Source: Puniceicoccales bacterium Verruco_01 (GTDB lineage: Bacteria > Verrucomicrobiota > Verrucomicrobiia > Opitutales > Oceanipulchritudinaceae). From it: a stretch of DNA of 64,000 bases. A model generated the notes under the pieces. It saw only the letters and a program-made list of their open reading frames with translations. It did no database searches and was not told where the DNA came from. Shown piece after piece: positions 52,137 through 60,519 of the stretch; the stretch's first letter is position 1; each line of letters starts with the position of its first letter. The DNA is taken from the NCBI GenBank assembly GCA_001604565.1, contig LVBV01000003.1:1-64000 (forward strand), given 5' to 3'. Position numbers and translations under genes: made by a program.

Positions 52137-54704
52137 TCAGCGCCACTCGTGACGGGGGTAGCGGCCCTTGAGCTGCTTTTTGACCTCCTCGTAGACGCCG
52201 CTCCAGAAGGCGTTTAGGTCGCTCGTCACCTGCACGGGGCGGCGGCTGGGGGCGAGAATCTCGTAAATCACCGGCACCCGCCCGCCCAGGAGCAGCTTCC
52301 CCGGGGCGTCGTACAGCTGCTGGACGGTGGCGGAAAGATAGACCTTGCCATCCGCCTCGTAACGCAGGCGCGCGGTCTTCTGCCGGGGCAGGTCCACGCG
52401 TTCCGGCGCGCACTTTTCAAGAAGAGCCTCCTGCCCTGCGCCGAGCCAGCCCTTCAAATGCCCCATCACGGGCCGGTCCTTCACCTCCTTGTAGCCGATG
52501 GCCCCGTAGCAGACCTCGGCAGCGATCAATTTGCGTTCCTCCTCGCCGATGGGTGCGACGCCGTATTCGGGGAAGTGCTTCGCGACGAAGTTGACCCGGG
52601 CGATCCACCGCTCCTCCGCCTCGCCCCATTCCTTGAGCACCAGACGTCCCGCGACGACCTCCGCCGCCAGCAGCGGAGCGGCCTCGTCCGCCGTGGGCTC
52701 GCCGCACGTGCGTTCCTCCAGCACCAGGTTGCGAAAGGTGCGTCGCAGCTTGAGAAGGACGCACCGCTGGGTGGGATCGAACTCCGGCGCGCGCACCTGG
52801 GCGACCTCGCCGGGGAAAAGCTCCTCCAGCCACGCCTCCTCCACCGCCGTCGCGCGCGCGAGGGTCACGCCCACATCGCCCCGCAGGTTCCGCTCCTCGA
52901 TCTCCGCCGCGACGAGGAGCGGCGCCTCCACGGGGGAGTCCTTGCGCAGTTCGCCGCTGCGGTTGTGGACGAGGCTGTAGCGCCGCGCGGCGACACCATC
53001 GCGTTTGGCGAGCTGGTCGGAAAATCCCGCGAGAATCGCCTTGCGAAGGGCCGTGAAGAGCGCCTCGCCGGTGTATGAATCCCGCCCGGAAAGCCCCGCG
53101 CCCCGCGCCGCGCCAAGGAGCTGCTCGAAGAGCCGGCCCGCCGCGCGCGCACCCATCGCGTGAATCCCCCACTTGCGACAGAAGCCGAGGTCGAACCTCT
53201 CCCGCGCGGCGGCGGAAAGGGCGGCTGCGTCCATGAAGAAGTCCGAAAGCTCCGGGTGCGGCACGATCCTCGCGAAAAAGTCCTCGCGCGCCTCGCGTTC
53301 GGCACGGTTTTCCAAGCGCAGGAGGAGGCTCTTGTCCTGCGAAAGCGCCGCGACGAGGGCCGCGCTCTCCCCGCAGCCGAATTCCTCGCCCGCGAGCAGC
53401 ATCCGGGCGTAGCGCGGGTGGAGCGGGAAGGCGGACATGCGCCGGCCCGTGGCGGTAAGGCGGCCCTCTCCGTCCAGCGCGCCGAGGTCCCGCAAAAGAG
53501 TCTCCGCATGGGCGAGCGCATCCTCCTCCGGGGCCTCCAGCCACGGAAAGGCCCGGGGCTCCCCCACCCCGGCGCTTTTGAGGAAAAGGAGGATCTCGGA
53601 AAGGTCGAGGCGGCGGACCTCCGGCTCCTCGCGGGCGGCCCGGCGCTCCTGATCGCCCTTGGACCACAGCCGGATGCACGTTCCCGGCGCGGTGCGGCCC
53701 GCGCGGCCCGCGCGCTGGTCCGCGCTCGCGCGGGAAATCTTCTGAATCAGAATCGTGTTGATCCCGCGCGCGGGGTCGTGGCTCGGAATCTTGGCCAATC
53801 CGGAGTCGATCACGCAGCGCACCCCGTCGATCGTGAGGGAGGTCTCCGCAAGGTTGGTCGCCACGACGATCTTCCGCCGCCCCGAGGGCTCCACTGCCGC
53901 GTCCTGCGCCTCGGGCGGAAGTTCGCCGTGCAGCGGCAACAGGTCGAAGCCTCTCGCAAAGCCTCTGCTTGAAATTTCCTCGATCGTCCGGCGAATCTCG
54001 TAGGCACCGGGCATGAAGATGAGAACATCGCCCTCCGGCATCCCCTCGACCGCCTCGGAGCAGGCCCGCGCCGCCTTTTCCCACACCGGCTCCTCCTCGC
54101 GCACGTTCGCACCCGCGCCGCCCGCGTAAGTCACGTCCACTGGGAACATCCGGCCCTGCGAGACGAGATTCGCCGCCGGGGCGAGGTAGCTCTTGAGCAG
54201 GTCGCCGTTCAGCGTCGCGCTCATGACGCCGATCACAAGGTCAGGCCTCGCGCCCTTCTGGAGGGAGAGCGCCATCGCGAGACTCACATCGCCATAGAGG
54301 TGCCGCTCGTGGAATTCGTCAAACAGGATCGCGCCGACGCCGGAAAGCGCGGGATCGTCCAGCATCCAGCGCAGGAGCACGCCCTCCGTCACAAAAACGA
54401 TCCGCGTGGAGGGCCCCCAGCATTTTTCGAAGCGGATCTGGTGCCCGACCGTCCCTCCCGGCTTTTCGCCGAGCTCCCACGCCACGCGCTTGGCGAGCAT
54501 CCGCGCGGCCACCCGGCGCGGCTCCAGAATCACGATCCTCCCCGGCACGGCGGATTTGCCCGTGAAGGAGGCCAGCATCTTCGGCACCTGCGTCGATTTG
54601 CCCGAACCCGTCGGCGCCTCCAGCACAAAGCGCCGCACCCCCGCCGCCAGGGTGTCGGCAAGCGCGGGCCGGATCTCGTGGATGGGAAGAAGCGCCGGGT
54701 CCAT
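52137..54704 (-). CDS. hrpB: ATP-dependent helicase HrpB
   Basis: 855 residues, like E. coli HrpB (about 810). Motif I EAPTGSGKSTQVPKML, motif II DEFHERHLYGD, motif III MSATLNGD, TNLAETSLTIDGVRCVIDSG and QRAGRAGRTAPGTC are present, and the C-terminal HrpB_C region (LSATVQQLYDAPGKLLLGGRVPVIYEI) follows. The role is not well defined; some relatives affect RNA processing. The window thus holds both HrpA and HrpB. Confidence 0.94.
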   Translation of the reverse strand: MDPALLPIHEIRPALADTLAAGVRRFVLEAPTGSGKSTQVPKMLASFTGKSAVPGRIVILEPRRVAARMLAKRVAWELGEKPGGTVGHQIRFEKCWGPSTRIVFVTEGVLLRWMLDDPALSGVGAILFDEFHERHLYGDVSLAMALSLQKGARPDLVIGVMSATLNGDLLKSYLAPAANLVSQGRMFPVDVTYAGGAGANVREEEPVWEKAARACSEAVEGMPEGDVLIFMPGAYEIRRTIEEISSRGFARGFDLLPLHGELPPEAQDAAVEPSGRRKIVVATNLAETSLTIDGVRCVIDSGLAKIPSHDPARGINTILIQKISRASADQRAGRAGRTAPGTCIRLWSKGDQERRAAREEPEVRRLDLSEILLFLKSAGVGEPRAFPWLEAPEEDALAHAETLLRDLGALDGEGRLTATGRRMSAFPLHPRYARMLLAGEEFGCGESAALVAALSQDKSLLLRLENRAEREAREDFFARIVPHPELSDFFMDAAALSAAARERFDLGFCRKWGIHAMGARAAGRLFEQLLGAARGAGLSGRDSYTGEALFTALRKAILAGFSDQLAKRDGVAARRYSLVHNRSGELRKDSPVEAPLLVAAEIEERNLRGDVGVTLARATAVEEAWLEELFPGEVAQVRAPEFDPTQRCVLLKLRRTFRNLVLEERTCGEPTADEAAPLLAAEVVAGRLVLKEWGEAEERWIARVNFVAKHFPEYGVAPIGEEERKLIAAEVCYGAIGYKEVKDRPVMGHLKGWLGAGQEALLEKCAPERVDLPRQKTARLRYEADGKVYLSATVQQLYDAPGKLLLGGRVPVIYEILAPSRRPVQVTSDLNAFWSGVYEEVKKQLKGRYPRHEWR

Positions 54705-54794
54705 CGGGGAAGAATGGGTAATCCCGCGTCCTTGGGCAAGGCGAAGGGTCGTCGCCGGATTCCCCCTTCCGGCATGGAATTCTCATTGCCAAGC

Positions 54795-54808
54795 GCGAAA
54801 CGTTTCGC
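54795..54808. promoter_or_regulatory. perfect palindrome between hrpB and the unknown gene
   Basis: GCGAAACGTTTCGC is a perfect 14-bp palindrome, 39 bases before the ATG of the gene at 54848 in the divergent gap. It is an operator-like site without an assigned regulator. Confidence 0.35.
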
Positions 54809-54847
54809 AGGCTGTCCCTTGAACCCGCTCCAACGGAGGACAGCCGC

Positions 54848-55696
54848 ATGGACTGGAACAGCAGAAAACCCTTCGACCCGATCCCCGAAGTCAAACTGAG
54901 TCTGGCCGGAAACGGACAGGGAGTGACGGTGAGCGAAGAGGCGCCGGAGGACACGCGCCACATCATCCGCAGCGCCGACACCTGCGACCTTTCAAGCCCC
55001 GCTCTGGAACCGCTGCGCGGGCTCATCGCCAGAGCCCTCCGGAACCGCAGCGAGATCGACGTTCTCCTGAATCAGGCGCGTGCGGAATACGCGGAAGCCT
55101 CGCGCGTGTGCGACGAATGGAACGACGGCAGCTTGCGCAAGCTCTTCCGCCCCTTCCGCCATGCGAAGATCCAAAAGGCGGCGGAGACGGCCCGCGAGAG
55201 AATCGCCGCGCTGGAAAAAGAGCGTGGCGGGATCGTCGTCAAGGCGGAGCTGGACGTTCCGGCGGGGATGATCCCGCTCTTCGAGCGCGCCTGCGCCAGT
55301 TTCAACATGATGGCGGAATTCGGCAAAGTGTGGGATGTCGTCGCCGAGACCGTTGGCACACAAGCGCAGATCGAAAGGCACGAGGTCACCTTTTCCTTTC
55401 AACCCCACCCTGTGCTCCCGTGCCGCTGGAAGGTCCCCTGCCTTGGCAACTACAACGGTGGGACGCTCCACATCTATCCGGGCTTCCTCCTCTACGTGGT
55501 GAGCGCGCTCGACTTTGCTGCGATCGACCTCGGCACCCTTTCGGTGGAATTCGGGGACACCCTCGACGGAAAGGGAGCCATTCTGAACCTCTCCACGCCC
55601 TCTGGCCTGAACGAGCGCTACTTCGTGGAGGCCCGCGCCGCGGCGGAATCCTTTGCGCGCGACATCGGCGCAGTGATCTCCCTGTGCCGCCGTTGA
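54848..55696 (+). CDS. unknown soluble protein
   Basis: 282 residues with no family recognised. The middle is helical (RARAEYAEASRVCDEW ... KIQKAAETARERIAALEKERGG) and the C-terminal half is a beta-rich domain (RHEVTFSFQPHPVLPCRW, GNYNGGTLHIYPGF). No signal peptide or span. An ACGGAGGACAG ribosome-binding site precedes the ATG. Next on the strand is an integral membrane protein 34 bases away, so they may function together. Confidence 0.72.
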   Translation: MDWNSRKPFDPIPEVKLSLAGNGQGVTVSEEAPEDTRHIIRSADTCDLSSPALEPLRGLIARALRNRSEIDVLLNQARAEYAEASRVCDEWNDGSLRKLFRPFRHAKIQKAAETARERIAALEKERGGIVVKAELDVPAGMIPLFERACASFNMMAEFGKVWDVVAETVGTQAQIERHEVTFSFQPHPVLPCRWKVPCLGNYNGGTLHIYPGFLLYVVSALDFAAIDLGTLSVEFGDTLDGKGAILNLSTPSGLNERYFVEARAAAESFARDIGAVISLCRR

Positions 55697-55730
55697 CATC
55701 GCCCGGATTTGCCCGTGTCATGCGAGGCGC

Positions 55731-56495
55731 ATGAACACCCCGCTCTCCTTCGACAGTCTCCGCTCGCAGACGGCGGAGATGCTGCGGGGCGAGGGACGAC
55801 GGATGCTGGCGCCCTGCTTTGCGGTTTGGGCCTTCTCCACGGTGGCGGAACTGGTCCTGCGCCTTGCGGACCGTCTCCCCGCAGGGCCGGACGGCCACGC
55901 GAGTTTCCTTGCGGCGTTTGTCATGATCGGCGTCAATCTCGCGAACGCCCTTGTGCACTACGGACTCTTCCTTTGCGCGCTGCGCCTCGTTCTGGGGCTG
56001 GATGTGGACGCGCGGACGCTCCTCTTGGCCTTTCGCGATTCCTTCCGCGGGATCCTCGCGATGATCGGGATCGCGATTCTCTCGTTTGCCTTCTGGATGC
56101 TTCTCGTCGTCCCCGGCGTGGCCGCGTACGTGATGCTCTACCCCAGCCTGTTCCTCCTAGCGGGGAACCGCGACCTCGGGATCTTCGAGGCGTACGGCAA
56201 AAGCATGGCCCTCACGCAAGGGAACCGCTGGAGCCTGTTCCGGCTGATCCTTCTCTATCAGGGGCCCTCGCTCGCCCTCACCCTCGCGGTGGTCGTGGTA
56301 TCGATCTACTGGAACGGCGGGGAGCCCTCGCCTCTGGCCAGCCTTGCGGGGGCGGCGCTCTCGCTTGTCCTCTCCCTCACCCTGCTGCCGCGCCAGATGA
56401 TTTCCACAGCCCTCCACTTCCGGGCTGCTGCGGCGGCGATAAACCTCCCGGCAGCGCCCGCGCCCGTCTGGGAGGAGCCGCGCGAGTTGGAATAG
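55731..56495 (+). CDS. multi-span membrane protein (DUF975-like)
   Basis: 254 residues with about five or six hydrophobic spans. Features such as RDSFRGILAMIGIAIL, LVVPGVAAYVMLYPSLFLLA and FEAYGKSMALTQGNRW recall DUF975/GlpQ-membrane-domain-like proteins with a PGxxxxxxYxxxxxxL pattern. Function unknown. Located between the unknown soluble protein and bcp. Confidence 0.72.
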   Translation: MNTPLSFDSLRSQTAEMLRGEGRRMLAPCFAVWAFSTVAELVLRLADRLPAGPDGHASFLAAFVMIGVNLANALVHYGLFLCALRLVLGLDVDARTLLLAFRDSFRGILAMIGIAILSFAFWMLLVVPGVAAYVMLYPSLFLLAGNRDLGIFEAYGKSMALTQGNRWSLFRLILLYQGPSLALTLAVVVVSIYWNGGEPSPLASLAGAALSLVLSLTLLPRQMISTALHFRAAAAAINLPAAPAPVWEEPRELE

Positions 56496-56525
56496 AACGC
56501 GCTCTCCGGGCATCCCGAATTCATC

Positions 56526-56984
56526 ATGAGCGTATTGCAAATCGGTTCCCCGGCGCCGGAAGTGACGGCGCTTCTCGACGACGGCACGCTTCTTTCCCTC
56601 GCGGAGCTGTATGCGAAGGGACCCCTTCTCGTTTATTTCTATCCCAAGAGCGGCACGCCCGGCTGCACGCGGCAGGCCTGCAACCTGCGGGACAACTTCG
56701 CTCTTCTCGCAGAGCAGGGCCTTCAGGTGCTCGGCGTCAGCCGGGACTCTGTTGCGGCGCAGACCGGCTTCCGCGCGAAGCAGGGCCTGCCCTTCCGCCT
56801 CGTCGCGGACAGGGAGGGGGCTCTCGGCGAAGCCTTCGGCGTGGAGCGGCCCACCGGCAACGGCTACGCGCGCTCCAGTTTCCTCATCGCCCGCGGAAAA
56901 GTGGCGTGGGTGCAGGAAAAAGCCCGGCCCGACACGCAGGCGCAGGACGCCCTGAGGGCGCTGGAGGCCCTTGGCGCGAAATAA
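56526..56984 (+). CDS. bcp: Bcp-type peroxiredoxin
   Basis: 152 residues, thioredoxin-fold peroxidase. PKSGTPGCTRQACNLRDNF contains the peroxidatic Cys (GCT) and a second Cys five residues on, as in atypical 2-Cys Bcp proteins. VYFYPKSGTPGC differs from the usual KDxTPGCT by a Ser. It reduces peroxides in the cytosol using thioredoxin. Confidence 0.92.
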   Translation: MSVLQIGSPAPEVTALLDDGTLLSLAELYAKGPLLVYFYPKSGTPGCTRQACNLRDNFALLAEQGLQVLGVSRDSVAAQTGFRAKQGLPFRLVADREGALGEAFGVERPTGNGYARSSFLIARGKVAWVQEKARPDTQAQDALRALEALGAK

Positions 56985-57074
56985 CGCGGCACAAACACGG
57001 CGGCGGACCTTTCTCATTGACGCGGCGCGACTTGCTTGTGCGGTCAAATTCAGGTACAAGATAAGGTGCCGATC

Positions 57075-58952
57075 ATGACGCCCCTTGCCGACGGGCTCTG
57101 GCCCAAAATCGTCCGTCCCGGCTCCAGGATTTATCTTGGAGGGGGGCCGGCGTGCCCGGCGGCGCTGCGCGACCTGCTGCTCGCGCGCGCGCAGGAGATC
57201 GGCGATGTGACGATCGTGACGGAAATGGCGATGGGCGCGGCGCCGTGGGCTCTTACCGCGCACGAGGGGGCCCTCCGCGTGCTCCTGCCCGGACCCGACA
57301 GCCGCCCGGAGGGAAGCGGCGCCCATGTGGAGAACACGCCCTGCGGACGCTGGCAGGTGGGCGACATGCTCCGCTACGGGATGCCCGGGGCGGACGTGGT
57401 GCTGATCGCGGTGTCGAGGCCGGACGCGCAGGGCTATTGCTCGCTCGGGCCGGGCCTTGGCGCGACGCTGGCGGCCTGCGAATGCGCAAGGACCGTGGTG
57501 GCCCAGATCGCGGACTCCATCCCGCGCGTGAACGGGCAGAGCTACATTCATTCCTCGCGGATCGACTTTTTCCTTGAGGCGCCGCTGGAGCTTGCGGAAC
57601 TGGCGCCCGCCGCCCCCGCCCCGGCGCTCCTGCGCCGCATCGGCGAGTACGCCGCGCAGATCGTCGCCAACGGCAGCACGATTCAGGCGGGCCTCGACCC
57701 CGCCGTGGAGGCAACCCTCGCGGCCATGACGCGGCACCGGAACCTCGGCCTGCACACGGCGATCCTCGGCGAGGCGCACATGCGGCTCATCCTTTCCGGC
57801 GCGGTGGACAATTCCCGCAAGAGCGTGGACAAGGGGGTGTCGGTCGCCTCGTGGATCGTGGGCGGGCGCGACCTCTACACCTTCGCGGCGCAGAACCCGC
57901 ACATCAGCCTCCAGCCCGGCGAGTACGTGAGCCATCCCTCGACGCTGCTGCGCCAGAGCCGCCTTGTGACGATCAACTCCGCGAGTGCGGTGGACACCTC
58001 GGGCCGCGTCCTTGTGGAGCCCAACCCCTTCAGCCGTCCCGGCAGCTCCGAGCCGGACTTCATGCGCTGCACGGCCCTTGGGAGCGACGGCACCTCCATC
58101 GTCGTCATGCCCTCCACCGAGGGCGAGGGCCGCGCGCGCAAGAGCCGCATCCTCCCGCGCATCGGCGCGGCGGGCAAACCCGGCTCGGTGTATGTGGAGG
58201 CGCACAACGTGGTGACGGAATACGGCGTGGCCGCGATCAAGGCGGGCACGATGCGCGAACGGACGATGGAGCTGATCGAAATCGCCCACCCGGACTACCG
58301 CGACGAGCTTTTGCAGCAGGCCCGGCGGGACGGCCTATTGCCCACCTATTACCACCTGCCGCCCCAGCGCCCCGACGAGGGCGAGATCACCGCCTCGCAC
58401 TCGGTCATCCTCAAGGACGGGCGCCGCTATGTCATGCGGCCCATCCGCGCGAGCGACGAGCAACGCTTGCAGGCCTTCTTCTATACGCACGACGAGGAGA
58501 CGATCCAGCGCCGCTACGGGTACGCCGTGACACGCATGAGTCCGCAGAGGGCCTTCGAGAGCGCCTGCGTGGACCAGAACAAGGATCTGGCCCTCGCGCT
58601 TCTGGACATGGATCAGGACCGCCCGGCTATCCGCGCCGTGGGCCGCTACTATCTGGACAAGAAGGGCAAGGCCGCGGAGATGGCCATCGTCGTCGATCAA
58701 CGCTGCCGGCGCCTTGGCATGGCGAGAGTGCTGCTGGACGAGATGATCGCCGCCGGAGCCCTGCGCGGCATCAAGAAGCTCTGGGCGCAGGTGGACCGCG
58801 ACAACATCCCGATGCTGCGGCTCTTCCAGCAGTATCCGGTGAGCATGGAGCATGGCGACGAGCCGAACACCATGCGCGTCACGATCGTCCTCGGCGGACC
58901 GGCGGCGCAGCCCGAGGCTCCGCAGTACAGCATCCTCCAGCGGACGAAGTGA
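57075..58952 (+). CDS. acetyl-CoA hydrolase/CoA-transferase fused to a GNAT domain
   Basis: Start set at ATG 57075 (MTPLADGLWPKIVRPG), preceded by AAGGTG; the ORF-track start adds 13 residues. 625 residues. Residues 1 to about 430 are a family I CoA-transferase of the acetyl-CoA hydrolase/4-hydroxybutyrate transferase type: QGYCSLGPGLGATLAA, INSASAVDTSGRVLVEP, STEGEGRARKSRILPRIG and VEAHNVVTEYGVAAI. The last 180 residues are a GNAT acetyltransferase-like domain (RYVMRPIRASDEQRLQAFFY ... VVDQRCRRLGMARVLLDEMIA). Such fusions occur in other bacteria. A role in acyl-CoA interconversion or self-regulation by acetylation is possible. Confidence 0.88.
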   Translation: MTPLADGLWPKIVRPGSRIYLGGGPACPAALRDLLLARAQEIGDVTIVTEMAMGAAPWALTAHEGALRVLLPGPDSRPEGSGAHVENTPCGRWQVGDMLRYGMPGADVVLIAVSRPDAQGYCSLGPGLGATLAACECARTVVAQIADSIPRVNGQSYIHSSRIDFFLEAPLELAELAPAAPAPALLRRIGEYAAQIVANGSTIQAGLDPAVEATLAAMTRHRNLGLHTAILGEAHMRLILSGAVDNSRKSVDKGVSVASWIVGGRDLYTFAAQNPHISLQPGEYVSHPSTLLRQSRLVTINSASAVDTSGRVLVEPNPFSRPGSSEPDFMRCTALGSDGTSIVVMPSTEGEGRARKSRILPRIGAAGKPGSVYVEAHNVVTEYGVAAIKAGTMRERTMELIEIAHPDYRDELLQQARRDGLLPTYYHLPPQRPDEGEITASHSVILKDGRRYVMRPIRASDEQRLQAFFYTHDEETIQRRYGYAVTRMSPQRAFESACVDQNKDLALALLDMDQDRPAIRAVGRYYLDKKGKAAEMAIVVDQRCRRLGMARVLLDEMIAAGALRGIKKLWAQVDRDNIPMLRLFQQYPVSMEHGDEPNTMRVTIVLGGPAAQPEAPQYSILQRTK

Positions 58953-58999
58953 CCGGGAAGGCTCCGGCACTCGGGTGTGATTTTCCCCGGTTTCTCTTC

Positions 59000-59027
59000 T
59001 TGATTTCTTTGGAAGCTTCCGTAAAGT
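59000..59027 (+). promoter_or_regulatory. promoter of tRNA-Glu
   Basis: TTGATT (59000-59005), a 16-base spacer and TAAAGT (59022-59027), placed 12 bases before the mature tRNA. Confidence 0.55.
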
Positions 59028-59039
59028 CGGCTCCTTCAC

Positions 59040-59115
59040 GGCCCTGTCGTCTAGGGGTTCAGGACGTCGCGTTCTCATCGCGAAGACTGGGGTTCGATTC
59101 CCCACAGGGCTGCCA
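59040..59115 (+). tRNA. tRNA-Glu (anticodon CUC)
   Basis: A 76-base cloverleaf with acceptor GGCCCTG paired to CAGGGCT (first pair G-U), D-arm region CGTCTAGGGGTTCAGGACG, anticodon stem TCGCG-TTCTCAT-CGCGA with CUC anticodon, T-arm TGGGG-TTCGATT-CCCCA and an encoded GCCA end. The overall shape matches bacterial tRNA-Glu (CGTCTAG core). CUC reads GAG, the major Glu codon in this GC-rich DNA. Confidence 0.95.
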
Positions 59116-59124
59116 ATTTTGAAG

Positions 59125-59149
59125 AAGGCGGGGTTCTCCCCGCCTTTTT
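59125..59149 (+). terminator. terminator after tRNA-Glu
   Basis: AAGGCGGGG-ttct-CCCCGCCTT followed by TTT. A 9-bp stem plus T-run, 9 bases after the tRNA 3' end. Confidence 0.9.
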
Positions 59150-59233
59150 CGCGTACGGAAAGCGCCGCGGGATTGTCACAGGCGCCCGAGAGCAACCTTG
59201 ACTCGTTTGCCACGCGCGCCAGCGTGGAGGCGA

Positions 59234-60502
59234 ATGGAAGAGCTTTTCAGTCCGTTTGTGACTCCGGAGACCGCGCGAAGCGTCCGCGACCAGTTCGGCA
59301 CGCCCGCGTACGTGTACAGCGAGGCGGTCCTGCGCCGTCAGGCTAGGGAGGCCCTTGCCTTCCCCGCTCCGTTCGGCCTCTGCGTGCGCTTTGCGATCAA
59401 GGCCTGCCCGAACGCGGCGATCCTGCGCCTTTTGTCCGGCATGGGCCTTTCCTTCGACGCCTCCAGCGGCTATGAGGCGGAACGGCTTCTCATGGCGGGC
59501 ATTCCCGGAAGCCGCATCTCCCTCTCCAGTCAGGAAACCCCGGCGAACCTGCGCGCGCTTGTGGAAAGCGGAGTGCGCTACGACGCTTGCTCGCTCCACC
59601 AGCTTGAGGCATACGGCAGTCTCTTCCCCGGCACGGCCCTTTCCATCCGCATCAATCCGGGCCTCGGTTCCGGGCACAGCAACCGCACAAACGTCGGCGG
59701 CCCCTCCTCCAGCTTCGGCATCTGGCACGAAAAGCTGCCGCAGGTGCTGGAAACGGCGGGGCGTTACAACCTGCGCCTCGAAGTGCTGCACTCGCACATC
59801 GGCTCCGGCGCGGACCCGGAGGTCTGGGCGCGCGTGGCGGCGATGAACCTCGAAACGCTGCGCCTGTTGCCCGAGGTGACGACCCTCAACATGGGCGGCG
59901 GCTTCAAGGTCGCGCGCGTGGCGGGCGAGAAGCAGGCGAATTTGCAGAAGATCGGCGCGAAGGTGGCGAAGGCCCTCGAAGACTTTGCGCGGGAAACGGG
60001 GCGGAAGATCGCCCTAGAAATCGAGCCGGGCACCTTCCTCGCCGCGCAAATGGGCGCGCTCGTCGCCACGGTGCAGGACCTTGCCGACACGGGGGCGGAA
60101 GGCCGCCGCTTCCTCAAGCTCGACACCGGCATGACGGAGATCCTGCGCCCCTCGCTCTACGGCGCGCAGCACGGCATCCGCCTGTATCCGCAAAAGGACA
60201 CGGGTCGCACCGCCGAATACCTCGTGGCGGGTCACTGCTGCGAGTCGGGCGACATGCTGACCCCAGCCCCGGGCGACCCGGAGGGGCTCCTAGCCCGCAC
60301 CCTGCCGGAGGCGGCGATCGGCGACCTCTGCGTCATCGAGGGCGCGGGCGCCTATTGCGCGGCCATGCCCGCGAAGAATTACAACAGCTTCCCCGAGGCG
60401 CCGGAGGTGCTCCTGCGTTCCGACGGTTCCCTGCAACTGGTCCGCCGCCGCCAGAGCCTCGCGCAAATGATTGAGAACGAACTGCCCCCGTCGGAAGTCT
60501 GA
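59234..60502 (+). CDS. lysA: diaminopimelate decarboxylase
   Basis: Last step of lysine synthesis, PLP-dependent. Start at ATG 59234 with GGAGG 4 bases upstream; 422 residues. FAIKACPNAAILRLL has the PLP Lys, GLSFDASSGYEAERLLMAGI the early barrel, HSHIGSGADP and MGGGFKV phosphate loops, and CCESGDML and GAGAYCAAMPAKNYNSFPEAPEVL the substrate side. I considered carboxynorspermidine decarboxylase, but the NVGGPSSSFGIWHE and CESGD motifs fit LysA. It is 17 bases before the glycosyltransferase gene. Confidence 0.88.
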   Translation: MEELFSPFVTPETARSVRDQFGTPAYVYSEAVLRRQAREALAFPAPFGLCVRFAIKACPNAAILRLLSGMGLSFDASSGYEAERLLMAGIPGSRISLSSQETPANLRALVESGVRYDACSLHQLEAYGSLFPGTALSIRINPGLGSGHSNRTNVGGPSSSFGIWHEKLPQVLETAGRYNLRLEVLHSHIGSGADPEVWARVAAMNLETLRLLPEVTTLNMGGGFKVARVAGEKQANLQKIGAKVAKALEDFARETGRKIALEIEPGTFLAAQMGALVATVQDLADTGAEGRRFLKLDTGMTEILRPSLYGAQHGIRLYPQKDTGRTAEYLVAGHCCESGDMLTPAPGDPEGLLARTLPEAAIGDLCVIEGAGAYCAAMPAKNYNSFPEAPEVLLRSDGSLQLVRRRQSLAQMIENELPPSEV

Positions 60503-60519
60503 GTGTCCGCCGCTTCCCG

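Noticed and set aside
59234-60502. carboxynorspermidine decarboxylase
   Set aside because: The motifs CESGD and NVGGPSSSFGIW fit diaminopimelate decarboxylase better.
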